A stretch of DNA of 64,000 nucleotides from Syngnathus acus (taxonomy: Eukaryota; Chordata; Actinopteri; Syngnathiformes; Syngnathidae): contig NC_051091.1 of assembly GCF_901709675.1 (NCBI RefSeq), positions 6,978,967 through 7,042,966 on the forward strand, in the 5' to 3' direction. Made by a program: the position numbers and the translations under genes. Below, piece after piece: positions 1 through 14,974 of the stretch. How positions within the stretch are numbered: position 1 is the stretch's first letter; the number at the start of each line of letters is the position of its first letter. The notes beneath the pieces are model-generated. The model did not search any database and was not told where the DNA came from. It saw only the letters and a list, made by a program, of their open reading frames with translations.

Positions 1-2760
<2,760 letters not shown>

Positions 2761-5700
2761 GGAGAAGCGGACCCAAAATTCTATTTTAGGCTTGTCTTAT
2801 TATTTGTGTATTTTGTCATTTATTTACATTTTAAAATAAATTTCTTTGTAAACTACTCTTTCTTAGTGATTTATCAGTTGGTGACCTCGAATGAATGTTT
2901 CCTGTGATTTTTTTGTATGCTGCTTTTTTGTAGTATATTGATGTTTTGACACGTTGTTCTACAAATCAGGGGTATTTAAGATTTGTGGGTGGGGGGAAAG
3001 AAAACGGAGAAGCGGAGGAGCCGTAATGGTTCTCAAAACTGTAAGACAGGGGGAATTTCACATCTATTTTCACATTATTTCAAAAGAAAGTGTATTCTGC
3101 GTCTTAACAGGCGTTGGTAAATTGGACTTCATGCATTTACTCAGGTCGTAACTGACTGCGGTTTCAGTCGAGAGCCACTTGTTCTGTTATGATAGTAAAA
3201 GCTGCAAAGATAAAAATAGAACTGGTAATCTCTATAACCAGCCAGCCAGCCCACGGACACGCGCCAAGGTTGCAAAATTAAGGTGATTGATTGGCAGTGT
3301 TGTCGCCCCTACTTCCTAATGGTCATGGACACGTATGACGGTCTATAAATATATTTTTAAAATAAAACTATTAACTTCTTATTTGACATGTAGAAGACCG
3401 TTTCAGAATGCAGTCAATACATCTTGATTAAGGTTCATGGACTAAAGTACAAGGTTTTGTTCTCAGGGGTAAAACAATTCCACGCAAACGAAAAAAACAT
3501 TTCATTTTATTTATTATATACATTTAAACATAATATTTATTGTTTTACATTTATGTTAAGTGCCGTGGCAATACAAAAGTTCAAGACACGAACTGATGTG
3601 ATCAAATTCTTTATCGCGTTCACTTACTGATTGACGCATCGGATGTTTACTGCAGTTCTGCTTGTAACCACTAGATGTCAGGCCTTTCATAATATTTGAT
3701 TTGAACAGGACGTGGGGTTTGGATGACATTTAAAGCGTTACTATTATAAACGTCTATGATATGTTACTTTTTGTAGGTACCGCAGCTCATTTTCATTTGA
3801 AAATACTTCATCTTAAATTTTCTTTTCACGATTTGAATTGACATGCTCAGGTAGTTAAACTAAAATAGGCAAACAGCTCTTAATTGCATTGATTAATAAA
3901 ACAATTGGACGTAATCAAATTAAATTGTCTTTATACTAAATCACAGGTCCAATCCAAAGTTATCTACGTAAAAGACAACAGTGTAAACCACTGCGACAAT
4001 AACCGGCATCTTAATTTGAATTTCAGACCATTGCTATGGGAGTTTGAGATGAGCTAACATGATGAATCTTTAACAGACATTTGAACTTGTTGTGAGGGTG
4101 TATATTGCATTCAATTAAAATTTACTCACTTCCTTGTCCAAATGAAGTGTCAATGGTTGTGTTCGGGTTCCATGGTAATAATATGGGCTCACTTTAGTTT
4201 TGTCACTGTTACATAAGAAACACGTCTCATGACTTCTTACCCCGGGTCATGGATCCCAAATATGCACACACGCACGTATCTTTTAAATACTCTTACACAC
4301 CCGGCTATTGTGAGAGATGTCTGAAACTTGAGTGTGCTGGCTGAGCTTTCACAGCTTTGTGCTGATGAATTAACACCAGTTATAGAGCTGTGACGTGACT
4401 TTAGATCAGGACAGTGTGTTCCCCATTGTCTTTCTCCGCCAAGGCAAATCCGAGATGTATTTAACGAAACCAGACAACTTTTCCATGCTGTGATGATTCT
4501 CGTGCATAGCTGCTGGACTGTTTATCCTGTGAAGGACCAGGAATGTGTGGCTTGTGCACAGAGCTGCAGGATTTTGGAATGCTGACATTTTCATTTTCTC
4601 TTTTGGAGAGCCGTCTCTCTTTCCGCAAACATCCCTCATGGAAGAAAGTCTCCAAGGGCGGTCGGGGGTAGATCCACAGATCCATCATCTCTCTATACCT
4701 TCCGCTCTTCATTAGCCAAAGCCAATTTGGAGCAGCAGTTATTCCAGGCGATTTCTCCGAATGATCCTCCATCAGCGCATGGGCTTGAAACCCAAGCCAG
4801 CTCTTGATATAGACGCATGGTCAGCATTTGCTCTGCCCGGGGATTCTAGCACCTGAACACTTGCGAGCCCCCTGGCCAACATGGGACCTTCTGAACCGGC
4901 TCACCCCTGTGATGCACGCAGGCACACAGATCCCCTCATGATCCCCCCCCCAGCTATGATCTCTCGCTCCCACTTTGTCCCGCCGTCGCTCTCTAATTGC
5001 TATGTCGAACACCAAAAACCTATATTTACATGTGAGATCATTTAAGGCCGTCTTCGTCTTCACGACCTTAGACGAAAGTAGAACTAAATGTCAGTTGGTG
5101 CGGCTGTGTTGGTTTATTTACATCCTTTTTGGCTCTCTAGTCACCTCAGTTGTTTCTAGCAGTTCTTCAAAAGTGTAGAAATCCTTTCCCTTTTCTCTCT
5201 GTGTTCACACACACACTCAAGGTCAGAGCTTTTGAATGTGACGTGTGTTTTCACAAGAGATTTTGTAGGAAATCATACAAAAAGTTTACCACAACTTTCC
5301 AGCAATGTGAGCTGTGGTCCATACTCGCCTTTGTCAAGGGGTGGATACTTGCAAGGATTTACTGTACACATACACAAAAAGCTTCCACAAGTGCAGTGAC
5401 ACTCCCCCCCCCAAAGAAAATAGCAAGTCCCGCCGCAGAACACTCCGCAAACACAGACTCGGAAATTCCAAAGTCAAACCATGTTGAAAAAGTCAGTTGG
5501 AGTAGGGCCACATTATTTTCAGAATTTAATTGTACTTTATTTGTATTACACTTATCAGCGGCAAGGTCACAAACGTTCAAACACACACACGCAAATAAAT
5601 GTCATAAAAACAAACAAGTAAACAAACAATGTGAAAATGAAATAATAAACCCATTATTCAAAGTCGAATTAGTTAAGCTTATTCTGATCAGTAGATCAAA

Positions 5701-6711
5701 AGGAGAAAACCGGTGCCAGCAAAGGTAGAACATTCAAATTCATACTCAGAATTAAAAGGTGGATACGCTAACCACTTGTCCAAAAACAGATGGTGAGGTA
5801 CTCTTAAAAGCCATGTGACATGAGTAAAAGCATGTTCTCTCTCCCACACACACAAATGTGCAAGTGCATAAGCCAAACAGAAAAGACCTTCCCCCGTTCA
5901 CCTTTGACAGAATCGTCCACAATGCAACCAACTCAGCACATGCAAGGACACAAAGAGCACCATGTAACCTTTGTCATCCATAAAAAGAGCGTCTCTCCAA
6001 CACACCACGGGAATCCCTCGTTCATATATGAACACAGTGAAAATTCAATTCGCTCTCTAAAAGTTAACCTTCACCCCACCCACCACCACTCGACATTTGT
6101 TATCAGGTCAGTAGGGCGACAGTTTGTTAGTTAGTGTATGTGTGAGCAGTGGCTGTCACGTTTTAGTCACATGAACATTCCTGTAGCCCATATTGCTCTC
6201 AACAGCACAAGAGGGCTTTTGATAACAAGAGACAATTATTTTAGCCTACTTCTTTTGCCCTCATTTTCACGCTGTTAGCAAACACACTCACACACGCCCA
6301 CTCCTTCTTCTCATTGGCTCGGAGCCTCATAACGCAGGTTGGATTTTGCTGACCATGCTCCACTTGTCCCACACAGAGGTAGTCTTTGCAGTTATCGGCA
6401 TTTTGGCCCATGACGGCTCTCCTCACAGACAGACGTGACAATATCATGCGGCCGTTTCTCCCCATGATTCATTCAGGCCGCTGACCCAGTGTTGGAGAGA
6501 GGACGCACGCACGCTCATCATAAACAGACACATTCGAGTGTTTAGCCACTTCAGTGTTTAGTACAGCTGACGCAAACTACACAAGATCTCGGGCCTCAGG
6601 CTTGCATGATGGCTAATGACCAACAGTGACACATTTACAGGATGTGTTTAAAAGCATTGTGCGGATTTAACACTGATCTTCCTCAGCGTTATTTTTACAG
6701 AATCACTAAAT

Positions 6712-7039
6712 CAGGGGTTTTCAACTGGTTTTGTCCGAGAGACCACCATTATAACCAAGAACCAACTCGTGGACCAATATTAATTTATTTTGTGCCGAAG
6801 GTAGTTCGACCTATACAGGCTATTTATTTGCACCTGTCTCATGTCTATTTTTGGAATTTCAGCTACATTTGACATAATTTGGATGGGCAAAATTAGCTGG
6901 AAAATAAATCAAGTCTATGTAATAAAAACATGTTATTTTTAAAAATGTTACAATTATTTTCGATTTCCAATTTCACAAATCACCTGCAATATCCCCACGG
7001 ACCACTAGAGGAGCGCGGAACACAGGTTGACAATCGTTG
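6712..7039. mobile_element. non-autonomous hAT (Charlie-type) element with intact 8-bp target duplication
   Basis: A 328-bp element is bounded by imperfect terminal inverted repeats. The left end begins CAGGGGTTTTCAACTGG; the right end read in reverse begins CAACGATTGTCAACCTG. The TTCTCAA-like core is typical of Charlie-type hAT ends. It is flanked by an identical 8-bp duplication, CACTAAAT, at 6704-6711 and 7040-7047, the target-site length made by hAT transposases. There is no coding capacity, so it is a MITE mobilised in trans. Confidence 0.85.
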
Positions 7040-8575
7040 CACTAAATACTAATCCACTGATCAAATGAAAAAGCACAACATTTAGTTAGGCTATGAATAA
7101 TTATTTAGCGCTGACATAATTCAGAAATGAGTGCCTCCAAGCTCTGATCCGTTGAATCTGCATTCCAGCTATCTTCTTTTCTTGTCTGCCTGTATCTCTC
7201 GCCCATGGGTAGACCTTTGTAATCCACTAATCCATCTTAATCCAAACGGAGATTATGTGAGGTGAAAGAGCCACTTTGTGCATGAGATTATCCTCCGAAT
7301 GAAATCACTTTTACAGTTTGGCAGTTCTGAATGCACGTGCATGTATTTTCTTGCTTGCATTTGTCATTTCATTTTTGTATTAACTCGAGGGTGGGCACAT
7401 TGCTCTTTTCTCTTACTGAGCAGCTGTTCTGTTCTGAGCAGCCTCCCCTCGGCTCTTCATCCCTTCCCTCTGTTGTGTGCATGAGTCGAGGTCAGTGCAG
7501 TGCTCTTTAATCCTACCAGTCTGATCCCCATCACGTTTCACCTTCCTCACACTCAACCTAGTGCCCCACTGCCCCGCCATATCAAGCCAGCATCCTCACC
7601 GCAGTATGTTTCTATTTACTAGCCCGGGTGACACCTGAAGACGGTCCTGCCTGTCATATCCGTGACTTCTTACAAAATCCCATCAAAGCACAGACATTCT
7701 CCGGCAACTCGGTTTAATCACTCCCCCCCCGCCCTCGGCTCGTCAGTCGTCACTTAGCCTGGCGAAATCCGCACTGAATTACAACCGGACCGGCGGCCAT
7801 GTGTTCTTAGATTCCCGTGCAGTTGCAATCCCGTACTCGGCGCTATTTTTAAGCTTCCCAGCTGGCACTGCCGCCGTCTCCCCTCCCATCGCTGCCACAG
7901 TTGTGCACACCCTCGCAGACATGTGTGTACAGGGTTGGTATGAAGGCCCTCCTGCCTTGACTATGTCCTTGTACGGACATATGACCCACACACCAGCAGG
8001 CCCCTCTGGTGTGGCTTTCCATTCCCGGAGCCTTGTCCTTAAACACATACTGCATTGCCCTCAAGTCAAGATCACGACCCGCTGCACATAATGACCACTG
8101 CTTGTTTTTGCATGTAAAAATAAACAGTGCTTATATACACTTGAAGCGTATGGCGCACACGTGCTAATGTATAAGGCAGGATCACGAGCCATTTTCACGG
8201 GGGGCATAAATAGAAATTATTAGTGTATGCTGCCCTTAGTTTGCTAAATACACTGCATCCAGTGTACGTGACCGTGGACGGGATTAGCAGTGAACTCTCC
8301 AGCTTGACTCTCAGACGTATTGATCAGTGAAGGAGTGACTTTTAACCCTAAGCAGGTCTTTGTACTGATCAATTTTTTCAAAGCTCCATGAAAATTATGC
8401 AATGAACAAAAGTTATTTTAATACAGCCCAATGGAGGAATCACTGACAGTTAATTTGGTCTTTTATTTATTTGAATTTCTTTTAACCTGAAAGAACCTGC
8501 CTCTCTTCAATAGCAAATTAAAGTCTTAGCTAACATACTGCAATTAACTGCTTATATTTTCACGTTAAAATGGCT

Positions 8576-8614
8576 CCTCGTGAAAACCATTCATTATTTA
8601 TGGCTTTCACGAGG
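8576..8614. repeat. 15-bp inverted repeat (hairpin)
   Basis: The arms 8576-8590 and 8600-8614 are inverse complements with one mismatch, around a 9-base loop. The left arm reads CCTCGTGAAAACCAT. No T-run follows and no gene is adjacent. Its function is unknown. Confidence 0.7.
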
Positions 8615-9392
8615 CCTTTGCTCTATGGTGCACATGTTGTGTGTGTATACGCCTTCATGACAAGGTCTTGATTGTGTTGTTGCCTTAGGCAAAACATGTG
8701 ACCAGCAATCCTCAAAGTATAAAAATTACAACCCACCCCCCCAAAAAAAATCAATTTCACAACTGTGAGTCACAAAGCATCCTATTATTTCCTGACACTG
8801 TTAATTCACTAATATAGCGCTGATGCTTCATGTTCAGCCAGCGGTAAAACAAACACGAACATAGAGCAGAATCACTGAATTATTGATGTGGCGTTGGTGG
8901 GCCATATTCAAGCGTCCCCTTCAGAGGAATCCGTGGGAGTGTGTGCGCTCTGGCGGGAGGGTCACAATATAAAATACGATCTTCATTTTGGCTCTCTCCT
9001 CAGTAGGTCAGTGTATTTCCTGTCACAGGCAGACGGAAAGTAGCCCTCCAAAGTCTGACATGGAAAAAGCTCTCAGCACAACAATTCACCCAGCAGCTGC
9101 TCCAAGGGAGACAGGGATGAAAAAATGAAAACGGGACACCGGTCCAGTCGTCAAAATGTTGACCTTGTTCAATCACGTTTATTATCATGTGAAATAAACA
9201 CAGCACTTTCTGTTGTCCATAGATTTTGCTTCATTGATGATAAACTGAACAAAAAAAAAAAGTTTTTTCACTCTTGTATTAGGTACGATTATCTTTAACG
9301 GCAGAACCGTGCTTAGACTCCACTGGTACGACCCAGTTCAACAATCTTCCACTAATTTTCATATTAATTGGTGTTCAATACAATCAGGCTGC

Positions 9393-9443
9393 ACAACCAA
9401 TCACAGCTCAGCTTTAGTAAATTGGTGAGCCGTGATTGGTTGT
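9393..9443. repeat. 18-bp inverted repeat with CCAAT cores (hairpin)
   Basis: The arms 9393-9410 (ACAACCAATCACAGCTCA) and 9426-9443 are inverse complements with one mismatch, separated by 15 bases. Both arms contain an ATTGG/CCAAT core. It could be a fold-back repeat remnant or a paired NF-Y-type site. I favour repeat debris. Confidence 0.7.
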
Positions 9444-10071
9444 GACCAGAGATCTGGCAACTGTGATGTCAATTAGTCCACACAGAACTTATTTGTTTAG
9501 TACAAATAAAAAAAAATGTGGTTGGACATCCTCATTAAGGTTGATAACTGATGTTGCAACATGCCGGTAATGTTCCTCAAACTTTCTTTCGAGTGTTGCC
9601 GTGGGGACCTTCCACCATTTGGGTCTATAAGAAGGACTGGAAAGATAAAACCAAAACACATCAAGCACACATATACTGTATATCGAGTTATATATAGTAA
9701 GACAGACAGACAGACAGATTCATCCGTGAAGACGGAGAATGAGTCAGCGTCTATTCCAGTCGGGGGACTAATAACCGGAATAACTGGACCAACTAATGCC
9801 AACAGAAAGCTAGCTGTATCTTTTATCACTTGTAAATAAGCTCGCCTTCTCAACCACTCGCACATGTCCAAAGCTCCTTCTCCAACCTGTGAGGGAAGTC
9901 AAACGATGATAGATTGAGTGGGCAAATGGTCCCACGACAGCCAAACTGTGTGTGATGGGTTTAACTTGTAAAGACGTGCCCAGCTGTGGCGTGTGAGCTG
10001 TGTCATTGGGTGATGCATGACCAAGAAGTAGACTGCAATCTGCTGTGGAGCATGTGAGGACATGTGTCTGG

Positions 10072-10075
<4 letters not shown>

Positions 10076-10118
<43 letters not shown>
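10076..10118. repeat. (TG)n microsatellite
   Basis: About 21 uninterrupted TG dinucleotides form a simple repeat. It generates the His/Thr-rich minus-strand frames across 9899-10230, which are not genes. Confidence 0.97.
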
Positions 10119-10120
<2 letters not shown>

Positions 10121-11212
10121 TTGGGGGAAAATGGATGGTGAGTTAAATGCACGCAAGCTAGCACGTCCCGCTTCGTCCATTTACTGGTAGAGTCAGCTGT
10201 CCCTGTGGTCCACAGCCAGAAGCACCACACGTACGTCTCTCTCGTGTGTGTGTTTGTGTGTATACACTCGCTGACCCAGGACTATGTGAGTTTATTATAG
10301 TTGTGTGGGCGTAGCTGCATTGCATGCTTTCTAAAGTTGAAAACGGGGGGAGAATAGAAGTGAAGTTGAGCTTGTCCACTTGCCCTCATTGCCATAACAT
10401 CAGACAAATGAGATTATCAATGCTTTATAACGTGCAAACAGTGCAACAAAAGAGGCGTTCTCTGATGACCTAACCCCAATACGAAGCACTGACCTACATT
10501 CTAATGACTTGTTCCAGGAAATTTTAGTCATTTCTTACTTCCTTCATTGAGTCAATTCTCTTTGTTAGCATTTCTCTTAGATTCCCTGCTCGCTAACAGC
10601 ATTACATCTAAATTTGGAAGTCAACTAATCTCTAGGAATAAATCACGTCCAATGTGTTTGTGCTACTTTGTTGTTTTGTTTTTCAGCGAGCATGGCAGCG
10701 GTGAGATTAGAGCACAAGTCAGTATGCCAAATAGCGACAGGTGAGCTTCGAAGCATATGGTCAGAAAGGTGACTGGGTTGCTGCGTAATGGGATTGATCT
10801 AAGCTTCTTTGACATGACGAAGGAAGACCTGCATTGAGGAAAACATAACAAACAGTGTGATAAGCATTAATTATAGTTCCATTCTCTTTGGATTTTCCAG
10901 AAACTGTTTACTGCAACTTAACAGTGCTGCCAGATGTTTGAGCCTGAACTGTGTGTATTTTTAGATAATAGTTGACTGGCTGCACAATTTGAGGGATTCT
11001 TTTCTAGGATACAGTTAGTGCACAGAAGCATTTAGACAATCTTAGCAGTAAATGATCAAATTGTCACTATACCTTTAATAAATGTCAACTGAAATGAGAT
11101 GTGTTGCATGATCGACGCTGTAGCCTGCCTCTTACTTAGCTGGGTTAGCCTCCACATCAATCATGAATCAAATGAGGTCACTGGAGTACTGCTGTCTTTA
11201 TGAATTCTTGAT

Positions 11213-11410
11213 ACACCACTTGTGCAGGTGTTCCTACTGAAGTGGCAGAGTGGAAAATCTCATCATTCTTTTATTAGCACACTGAAACTAAAATGAACGA
11301 AAGGGTTTACGTGGTGGTGTCAGGGGAAAAATACTGACGTAGTAACTACTGACTACCTGAGATAATGATGTCTGGATGATTACACAGCCTCCACAATAAC
11401 TGTGATGGAG
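11213..11410. repeat. diverged direct repeat, copy 1
   Basis: This segment matches 13655-13890 in the same orientation. Shared stretches in the same order include CAGAGTGGAAAAT, TTAGCAC, TAACTACT and GTCTGGATGATTACACA. Substitutions and small indels lie between them. I cannot assign it to a named transposon family. It may be an old segmental duplication, an unknown repeat or a duplicated regulatory block. Confidence 0.75.
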
Positions 11411-12780
11411 GTAAGGTTGGTTGCTCAACTGGTTGTTGCAGATATGACACACCAGCCTGCACGAAAACACGAAGGACTCAAATGTTACGGGATATGGTGT
11501 GTAAGCTGAGCAGGCCGTCGCTCATAGGTAGATTCCAAAAACTTTGTACGCCTGCGGGTAAAGATGAGACTGGCGTTCACAAAAACCTGTTTGACAAGTC
11601 GCAACTCGGCTGTCGCGCGTATGAAGTGACGCCGATAAGCGCTTTCGACAATTAGTCATCAGCTTTTTGCAAGCACATCGGGAATTCTACTTGTTTGCTT
11701 CTGCACCTGTGATGGAAAAAAAAAGTAAAGTGGTAAAAGTACAGATTCAGTCCATTCTTTTGACTCCTGACTTTGTCATAAATTATTTTTTATTTAGTTC
11801 ACAATAGCTAACAGGGTAACGTTTTTTATCGTTCCAAGTTATCAGAAATGGGTATGATGCATACAATGGATCTTTACCTTTGTATTTCAAAACATATCCA
11901 GGCGTTGTTGGCGAAGTATTTATTTCATCATTTTGATTATTTTGGTTGGAGCTGCACGTCACATGGTGAGGACATGCCCAGTTATTAAATGTCAAATAAT
12001 GGTGCACAAATGGCATGATGACTTAAAAGGGCAATAAAAATAAGACTCATTATCTTCATTTGTCAGGTACACCCACAGACGTAACCAAAATCGGACCTGT
12101 GCATTTGACCCATCAGAATAGCGGCCGCAGCTTTACCAAAAGAATACCATCAAGATGATTTTTAAAAACTTTTGGGAATTTTTATGTGGAGTCCGTGTGC
12201 TTTTCTATGTAATTTAGAAACATGAAGTGGATAACATTGAGTCATCACTTGTGACACATTTGTTGGCCCACCAAGCCCAACATGAATTCCACACTACCAT
12301 CGTTTCTGTCCAGGTTGGTTTCATGAATTTGTTTTGAATAATTCTGTTGAACCACCATTCAGTTTTTCTGATTCGTATCCTTATCCAATGCATTTTCGGC
12401 ATTACTTCGGTGTACTCACGGAACGGTTGAGTTTTCTTTCACTTTTGAACGCCTTGGTTGATTCGTGTCCACGATCGCCTCACACTGCTCGATTTGCGCT
12501 TCCCCACCACGGGTGATGGCGTGCGTGGCGGCTTTCCGACCAAAGTTTGACGGTTCCGTTTCAGGATTGCTCGCTTAAGTTTACTTTCTTAATGTCATCT
12601 TAATACACCACATAAGACGTTTAACATAACACGGCCAATTCACTTCATCAAACACCGTCGATCTCATAAGGCACCGGATACTGACAAGGTCAAAAACAGA
12701 TATGACCTCACTGCGTGCACTTCCGGAGCGTCCTTTATTCGAAAAACCTACTAGCCAATCAAAACAGTGTACTCAAATTA

Positions 12781-13114
12781 CAGTGATCCCTCGCTACTCC
12801 ACGTTTCGTTTATCGCGGCTTCACTACATCGCGGGTTTTTTTCCCGAATTAAAAAAAACGTTTAAAAGTCAAAATGAAACGTACAAATTGCGGAAACATG
12901 TGTCTAACCTTTAGGACAATGTAGTATTGCTCCAAATGTTCATTTACATTCCTTAAGAAGTCCGATTTCGCGTGTAAGCACGATCGAGAATTAGCATCTT
13001 TCCGCTAACTCGTTAGCCTGCCCAGTACTTCTTGTTGGTGACCGTACTTCGCGGATTTCACTTATCGCGGGTGGTTTTTGGAACCAACTATCCGCAATAT
13101 ACGAGGGATTACTG
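12781..13114. mobile_element. pogo/Tigger-like MITE with TA target duplication
   Basis: A 334-bp element has terminal inverted repeats: the left end starts CAGTGATCCCTCG and the right end read in reverse starts CAGTAATCCCTCG. TA dinucleotides flank it on both sides (12779-12780 and 13115-13116), as expected for Tc1/mariner/pogo insertion. Inside it carries the recurring TATCGCGG motifs typical of these pogo-type vertebrate MITEs. It has no transposase. Confidence 0.85.
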
Positions 13115-13654
13115 TATAACTAATCAACAAATTATAACTAGGCTAAAGCGTTACTAACGTATTAATCCCCCAAAATATTAATCAAAATTACTTTCTAATT
13201 TGGCTCAAACTGAGTTTTGTCACACTTTTGTAGTGCCGTTTCAATGTGACAATAGTGATGTAATTAAGTGCCAAGTTCATTTGATGGTTGAAAATCCCTT
13301 ACTGGTAATTGGGGTACTAGGGATTGAACAATGTGTCATACTAAGTCAAGGGCACCGATTCTGTCCCCTTATCTCACCCCGAGAGCTTATTCAGGTGTCC
13401 GTGAGCATCGCTGGAAACTGTTTCATAACCAAGGTGTCAAATGACAAAAACATTAATCTTGGGCTAATTGAGTCAGCATGTGCTTTGACAATGGCTCACA
13501 TCTCTCCACCAAAGAGCATTTGAGATACCTCCGGCCATCACGGGGAGGTGTGCGCGGCCCGGCCCTCCAGATGAAGTATCCCCGTACCAGTCACGGGTCC
13601 CCACTTGTGAATGTCGGGCCCTCATGCCACCGTTGCGAAGTCTGTTTCTGACAG

Positions 13655-13890
13655 TTTTGCTAGAAACACTTGAGTGCATCTATTGGAGTGGCGTCAGAGT
13701 GGAAAATATTCACCATTGTTTTGTTAGCACGCCAAAATGAATACGAGCAAAGGGCCTACGTGAGGGTGTTAAGGGAAAATTAGTGACGTAATAACTACTT
13801 ATTAGCAGAGATAATGTCTGGATGATTACACAACGGGTCTAAATCTCCCTTCCAACAAGCATCCACAAAACTGTCTGATGGAGTTCAGGT
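13655..13890. repeat. diverged direct repeat, copy 2
   Basis: This is the partner of 11213-11410, about 2.4 kb away in the same orientation. The core blocks are conserved. It differs by scattered substitutions and by an extra stretch of roughly 25 bases near its right end, before the CATCCACAAAACTG segment that corresponds to CCTCCACAATAACTG in copy 1. Confidence 0.75.
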
Positions 13891-14575
13891 CGCATGCGCC
13901 TAATATCCCAAAAGTGTGATTGACCCGCCGCCCAGTGAATAATTTTGATACAGCTATTGAAATCAGTCAATTGGCACTCAGTTAATAACCATTTTCATTT
14001 ATTTTTCTTAAAAAAAAAACTATGACAACTTCATTTGGTTACTTTACATTTCTCTTCTGGTCATCACTCAGCAGTTAACTTTTTAAGATTGTGATCTCAT
14101 GCTGGAACAGCAAACATCTTGCTACTATACCGCACACCACGAGTACAACATGACAGCATACATCTTGTCTTCTGAATCCGTGTTTGGATTTGATTTCCAC
14201 TTGACATTTTGGGAGTGACTCGCAATCGAAACCACTTCTATTCAAACAAACAATAATCAACAACAATGGAGTAGAAATCCCTGACAGTTTTACTTAGAAA
14301 ACAAGGGATGAGATAGACAAGTCTTTGAGCAGTGTGGTCCATACAACGTGCACCTGACTACTTTGTAAATTTGTGTGTGACTGAACAGCACCATAATTCA
14401 ATATATATATGATTGGGTTGACAAGGTTCCCTGGCCTAGATGACAGTACGAGAACAAGGGGGAGGGGGGTAGTGAATCTAGGTCAGATTGTGGAGCACGC
14501 AGGCCGGGCCCCATTTGCGGCGCCGCTGCGTCACGGCAACACAACTATACAGTACGCAAACGGCAGCCTTCGTAG

Positions 14576-14974
14576 CAGCGCTCCCCAACCTTTAACGCGC
14601 TGCAGAGTGGACGTTTCAACAGACAAGCAAATAAACTAAATCAAATGGTTGCATTTACAATGCTCCGTCAGGCAGAATGGAATTGTAATTAGTGGGAGCT
14701 CTGTGCTGATCTTGGCGTAATTTCTTTTATTGTGTCATCACTTTTGGTGCATCAATGAGTTATAACACCGCACCTTAGGTAGGACTGTTGATATTGTCTT
14801 TTTAAATCGTTTTTCCTTATTTGGCTTTTTTCTTTTCTTTTCATTAACATTTTGAAAGAGGAACACTTTTTTTTTTTTTTCTTCCAAAAACAATAAATGA
14901 TTCTGATGATCAATTATTCATTTGTTCAGTCTCTCTGTGCAGCTGGCTTGTGGTCTAGTGGTTGGGGAACCCTG
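14576..14974. mobile_element. degenerate hAT-type element
   Basis: The left end starts CAGCGCTCCCCAACC and the right end read in reverse starts CAGGGTTCCCCAACC, giving matching terminal inverted repeats of hAT Charlie type. The 8-bp flanks CTTCGTAG and CTATGTAA are similar but not identical, consistent with a decayed target duplication. The interior of about 400 bp is non-coding. The only AATAAA on the dyrk3 strand near this 3' flank (14726-14731) lies inside the element. Confidence 0.6.

Larger units (their letters stand above)
2761..14575. other. mapkapk2-dyrk3 intergenic region
   Basis: About 12 kb separates the mapkapk2 promoter from the 3' side of dyrk3. I see no exon of any recognised gene. 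Open frames of up to 192 codons (for example plus strand 5150-5728) lack homology, codon bias and splice context. The region does hold a hAT MITE (6712-7039), two hairpins (8576-8614 and 9393-9443), a long TG microsatellite (10076-10118), a pogo/mariner-type MITE (12781-13114) and a diverged direct duplication (11213-11410 and 13655-13890). Each is listed separately. Confidence 0.7.

Noticed and set aside
4461-4772. 103-codon minus-strand frame in the mapkapk2-dyrk3 interval
   Set aside because: It overlaps another frame in a second phase, has no family resemblance and no splice signals that connect to a neighbour.
5150-5728. 192-codon open frame on the plus strand
   Set aside because: It has no recognisable domain and a Cys/His/Lys composition typical of translated AT-rich non-coding DNA. 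It has no splice or promoter context.
9899-10230. His/Thr-rich minus-strand frames
   Set aside because: They are produced by translation through the TG microsatellite.
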